Source: Paraphaeosphaeria minitans (Eukaryota; Ascomycota; Dothideomycetes; Pleosporales; Didymosphaeriaceae). Taken from it: 64,000 bases of DNA. Location: the NCBI GenBank assembly GCA_015832175.1, contig WJXW01000007.1, positions 620,001 to 684,000 of the forward strand, read 5' to 3'. Of the stretch, positions 61,571 to 64,000 are shown piece after piece (the stretch's first letter is position 1; each line of letters begins with the position of its first letter). A program made the position numbers and the translations under genes. Under the pieces are notes generated by a model, which had not been told where the DNA came from, made no database searches, and saw only the letters and a program-made list of their open reading frames with translations.

Positions 61571-63226
61571 ATGTTTACCGTCACCGGCTGGAACGTCTCC
61601 GCGAAGCTCGCCACGCAGATTGAGAAACCGAAGCCCGCGAAAGAAGATAAGAAGGGCAAGAAAGCGAAGAAGCAGAAGCAGAAGGCAGAGGAGCAGGTCA
61701 ATGAGGGAAATGTCGGGGAGATGTGGAATAAGGTGATTGAGGGGAGGGTGGAGAAGCCGGTGAAGAAGGTGGAAGTAAAGGAGGTGGTGCAGAAGGAGGT
61801 TGCGCCTGCGGGTGAGGGCGATCAGGAGAAGAGAGGGAAGAAGAGGAAGAGGGGCACGCGGGGTGAGGGAAGGGGGCCCGCTGGTGGGAAGAAGGCTGGT
61901 GAGGAAACGGAGGGCGCGCAGGCTGGTGCTGAGGCCAAGGTGGAGGCGGTGGAGAAGCCGAAGCAAGCGAAAGACGGCGAAGCGAAGCGCGACAAAAAGA
62001 AGACTAAGAAAGAGCACAAGGGCGAGCAGCCCGTTACAGATGCAGCCATGCCGCCGGCAGCCATCCTCCAATCTCTCCTTCCGCCCGAGCCCAAAGGCCT
62101 GACGCCGCTCCAGAAGTCTATGCGCCAGAAACTCGCTGGCGCCCGCTTCCGCCATCTTAACGAGACGCTGTATACGAAACCTTCTGCGGACTCTCTTGCG
62201 CTGTTCAAAGAAGATCCTTCCATGTTCGAGGACTACCACCGCGGTTTCGCGATGCAGACCGAAGGCTGGCCCGAGAACCCGGTAGACGGCTACGTAGACG
62301 CGATCCTCACGCGCGGAAAGTTGCGAGACCAGAGTGCATCCAAGGAAAAGAAGCAGAAAGAACAACTGGGGGGCCGATACCGCGATCCCACGAAGCCCGA
62401 AGCCCCGGAGCCCGTCACAACCGGCGCGCTCAAACCGCTCCCCAGGAACCTCAAAGGCCACTGCACAGTCGCAGATCTAGGCTGCGGCACGGCCTCGCTC
62501 TCCTACCGCCTGCAGCCCCACATCAAGTCCCTCAACATGCACATCGACTCATACGACCTCTCCAAACCGTCCGGCCCCTCGGCCCCGTTCGTCAGAATCG
62601 CAGACATCTCCGCGCTCCCCTGCGCCGACGCCTCCGCCGACGTCGCCGTCTTCTGCCTCGCCCTCATGGGCACAAACTGGCTCGACTTCATCGACGAAGC
62701 GTACCGCATCCTGCGCTGGCGCGGCGAGCTCTGGGTCGCGGAGATAAAATCGCGCTTTGGCCGCGTCGAAAAGGCCAAAGGCGGCAGCGCAAAGGGCAAA
62801 CCGCCCATCAACTCCATCGGCAGCCTAAAAAAGGGCGGGCCCAAACCCAAGAAGCAGGACAACGACAAGGACAACGGCGAGCTCGACTCCGCCGACGAAG
62901 CCGAGCTCGCGACCCGCATCGACGGCGCCGCCGCAAAGGAAGGGACCGACGTCTCCTCGTTCGTCGCGGTGCTGCGCGCGCACGGCTTCGTGTTGGACGC
63001 GCCGCAGGAGACGCCGTCCGCCGCCATCGACCTGACCAACAGAATGTTCGTCAAGATGCAGTTCGTCAAAGCGGCGCAGCCGACCAAGGGGAAGAACGTG
63101 ACGGCGAGCGTGAACGGGCTCAAGATGGGGATGAAGGGGAAGAAGTTTACGGCGGTCGAGGACGACGATCCGGACGACGGGCAGAATGCAAAGGTGCTGA
63201 AGCCGTGTTTGTACAAGATCAGGTAG
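61571..63226 (+). CDS. RRP8: 25S rRNA adenine-N1 methyltransferase Rrp8
   Basis: A single exon encodes 551 residues from the ATG at 61,571 (MFTVTGWNVSAK matches the MxxFxVxGW start of the family); an in-frame ATG at 61,490 is less likely. The N-terminal 200 residues are a long Lys/Glu-rich, nucleolar-type tail. The conserved Rrp8 domain starts at MRQKLAGARFRHLNETLYT (about 185) and includes PSMFEDYHRGF. The SAM-binding motif VADLGCGTAS lies near 300, and AVFCLALMGTNW-x-DF near 357-370. EAYRILRWRGELWVAEIKSRF and the C-terminal VKMQF complete it. The family makes m1A in the large-subunit rRNA (A645 in yeast) in the nucleolus. A Lys/Gly-rich insert (about 400-440) sits in the methyltransferase fold, as in other filamentous fungi. 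Confidence 0.95.
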   Translation: MFTVTGWNVSAKLATQIEKPKPAKEDKKGKKAKKQKQKAEEQVNEGNVGEMWNKVIEGRVEKPVKKVEVKEVVQKEVAPAGEGDQEKRGKKRKRGTRGEGRGPAGGKKAGEETEGAQAGAEAKVEAVEKPKQAKDGEAKRDKKKTKKEHKGEQPVTDAAMPPAAILQSLLPPEPKGLTPLQKSMRQKLAGARFRHLNETLYTKPSADSLALFKEDPSMFEDYHRGFAMQTEGWPENPVDGYVDAILTRGKLRDQSASKEKKQKEQLGGRYRDPTKPEAPEPVTTGALKPLPRNLKGHCTVADLGCGTASLSYRLQPHIKSLNMHIDSYDLSKPSGPSAPFVRIADISALPCADASADVAVFCLALMGTNWLDFIDEAYRILRWRGELWVAEIKSRFGRVEKAKGGSAKGKPPINSIGSLKKGGPKPKKQDNDKDNGELDSADEAELATRIDGAAAKEGTDVSSFVAVLRAHGFVLDAPQETPSAAIDLTNRMFVKMQFVKAAQPTKGKNVTASVNGLKMGMKGKKFTAVEDDDPDDGQNAKVLKPCLYKIR

Positions 63227-63513
63227 ATGGATGGGCATCACGCGTCAGCCAGAGTTCCCCAATGTTGAAAAATCGTATCGCTTGGGTAGATGAGACTAAA
63301 GCACCGGAGTGAGGATCCCGGGTGATAGAAATTTACAGTGGTGTATGTAGTGTAGTGTAGTGTGTCGTCAAGATCTCTCCAACGCTCAACGCTGATCTCA
63401 TCCCTTGCCGTCTCAGCCCGAACTCCACGGGATAAGCGAGACATGACCACGTCCCAGGTTCCCAACCACAAACGTGCATACCTTGGCCTGCACGGCCCCT
63501 ATGTCTACTCCCC
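63227..63513. other. Intergenic between convergent Rrp8 and RTA1 genes
   Basis: Contains a short gtagt repeat near 63,345-63,363. No gene is supported. Confidence 0.5.
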
Positions 63514-64000
63514 CTACGCCATGGCACCCATCTCCGTCTCGCTCTCGCTCACGCTCTTCGCACCGCCCTTCTTCCTGCCAAACAGCGTGCCGCCAAGCGC
63601 TGGGAAAAACCACCCGGGGTGGAACGCCGTCTGCGCCACAACGGTGACGAGGATCATGATGCCCTCCAGGACGATGAACTCGGGCTCATTGCGCATGATG
63701 TCGTTGGCCCAGCCGCCGAGCAGTTCGGGGATGCGGTAGATGCAACGGACGAGGATGCCAAAGTAGGCGACCACGACGGCGCCGGCGAAGAGGCGGAACC
63801 TTGAGGAAGCCCACAAGGCGAGGGCCTCGGGGGAGAGCTGGTCGCGGCGACGGTAGGTGCGGAGGGAGTACTCGAGGACGATGGCGGCGAAGATGGCGAG
63901 GACTGGGTGGGTGGTGTCAGTGCGTTGTCGGGGGGTGGGGAGGGAAGGGGAGACGTACCGACGACCTGGAAGATGATGCCGCCGATCATGATGTCTGTGC
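63514..64000 (-). CDS. RTA1-family membrane protein, 3' part (continues beyond the window)
   Basis: The last exon, 63,902-63,514, joins the preceding exon (from 63,959 out of the window) across a 56-base GTACGT...CAG intron in frame. The visible part has membrane helices IMIGGIIFQVVVLAIFAAIV, LFAGAVVVAYFGILVR and a last one near VLEGIMILVTVVAQ. Between them is the family signature R-x-IYR-x-xE-x-x-GW. A HPGWFFP end and a charged Ser/Glu-rich tail follow. RTA1-like proteins are fungal seven-helix membrane proteins linked to lipid translocation and resistance to lipophilic compounds. The N-terminal helices are missing only because the window ends. Confidence 0.88.
   Translation of the reverse strand, partial: HRHHDRRHHLPGRRYVSPSLPTPRQRTDTTHPVLAIFAAIVLEYSLRTYRRRDQLSPEALALWASSRFRLFAGAVVVAYFGILVRCIYRIPELLGGWANDIMRNEPEFIVLEGIMILVTVVAQTAFHPGWFFPALGGTLFGRKKGGAKSVSESETEMGAMA

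Noticed and set aside
61529..62461. 310-codon minus-strand frame
   Set aside because: It is the shadow of the Lys/Glu-rich Rrp8 frame: Leu/Phe-rich translation opposite aag/gag codons, with no domain.
1..64000. tRNA, rRNA, CRISPR, Starship captain or biosynthetic cluster
   Set aside because: No tRNA B-box with matching cloverleaf, no rRNA motifs, no spaced repeats, no tyrosine recombinase, and no synthase or cluster genes were seen.

Overview
The window comes from a filamentous ascomycete (Pezizomycotina). The evidence is short GT-AG introns of about 40-80 bases, a fungal Zn2Cys6 regulator, an RTA1-family protein, a class II-type heme peroxidase, an interstitial TTAGGG tract and heavy RIP-type mutation of transposons. 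I cannot name the species; a Dothideomycete or Leotiomycete is a guess. The window has two compartments that meet sharply near 36,790.

Positions 1-36,788 form an AT-rich transposon island with no open frame of 60 codons on either strand. CpA/TpG is almost absent and TpA is very common, so Gln and Trp codons have become stops. Using LTR pairs and target-site duplications I can resolve a nest of chromodomain Ty3/Gypsy retrotransposons. The outermost resolved element, E4 (minus), has its surviving end at 13,710-28,729. It contains E5 (minus, window start to 13,709) and E2 (plus, 14,535-27,786). E5 is split by E1 (1,908-8,490, TSD ttcct). E2 is split inside its reverse transcriptase by E3 (17,565-24,227, TSD ttcat/tttat). 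From 28,735 to 36,788 lie relics of at least two more Gypsy elements in opposite orientations. E1, E2 and E3 carry a decayed reading frame on the strand opposite to gag-pol, between the chromodomain and the 3' LTR; E5 has a candidate in the same place. In E3 this antisense module and the adjoining U3 are unrelated to those of E1/E2/E4, although gag-pol and U5 are shared. This block swap is the most unusual signal in the window.

Positions 36,789-64,000 are ordinary gene space without RIP. In order they hold: a 5'-truncated hydantoinase/DUF917 gene cut at the transposon border; a small ORF and a frameshifted membrane-protein pseudogene; a telomere-like tract; a secreted Ser/Thr-rich protein; a decayed gene; a Zn2Cys6 regulator; a FHIT-like HIT hydrolase with a minisatellite directly upstream; a STEEP1-family protein; a Cdc4-like myosin light chain; a possible gene remnant; a coiled-coil protein; an uncharacterised membrane protein; a gene fragment; a secreted heme peroxidase; the rRNA methyltransferase Rrp8; and the 3' part of an RTA1-family gene that runs off the window.

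The housekeeping genes (FHIT, STEEP1, Cdc4, Rrp8) are unrelated in function, as expected in a fungal chromosome arm. Decayed genes, tandem repeats and the telomere-like tract cluster near the island, which suggests a rearranged border zone. I found no sign of a biosynthetic cluster, tRNA, rRNA or CRISPR array.
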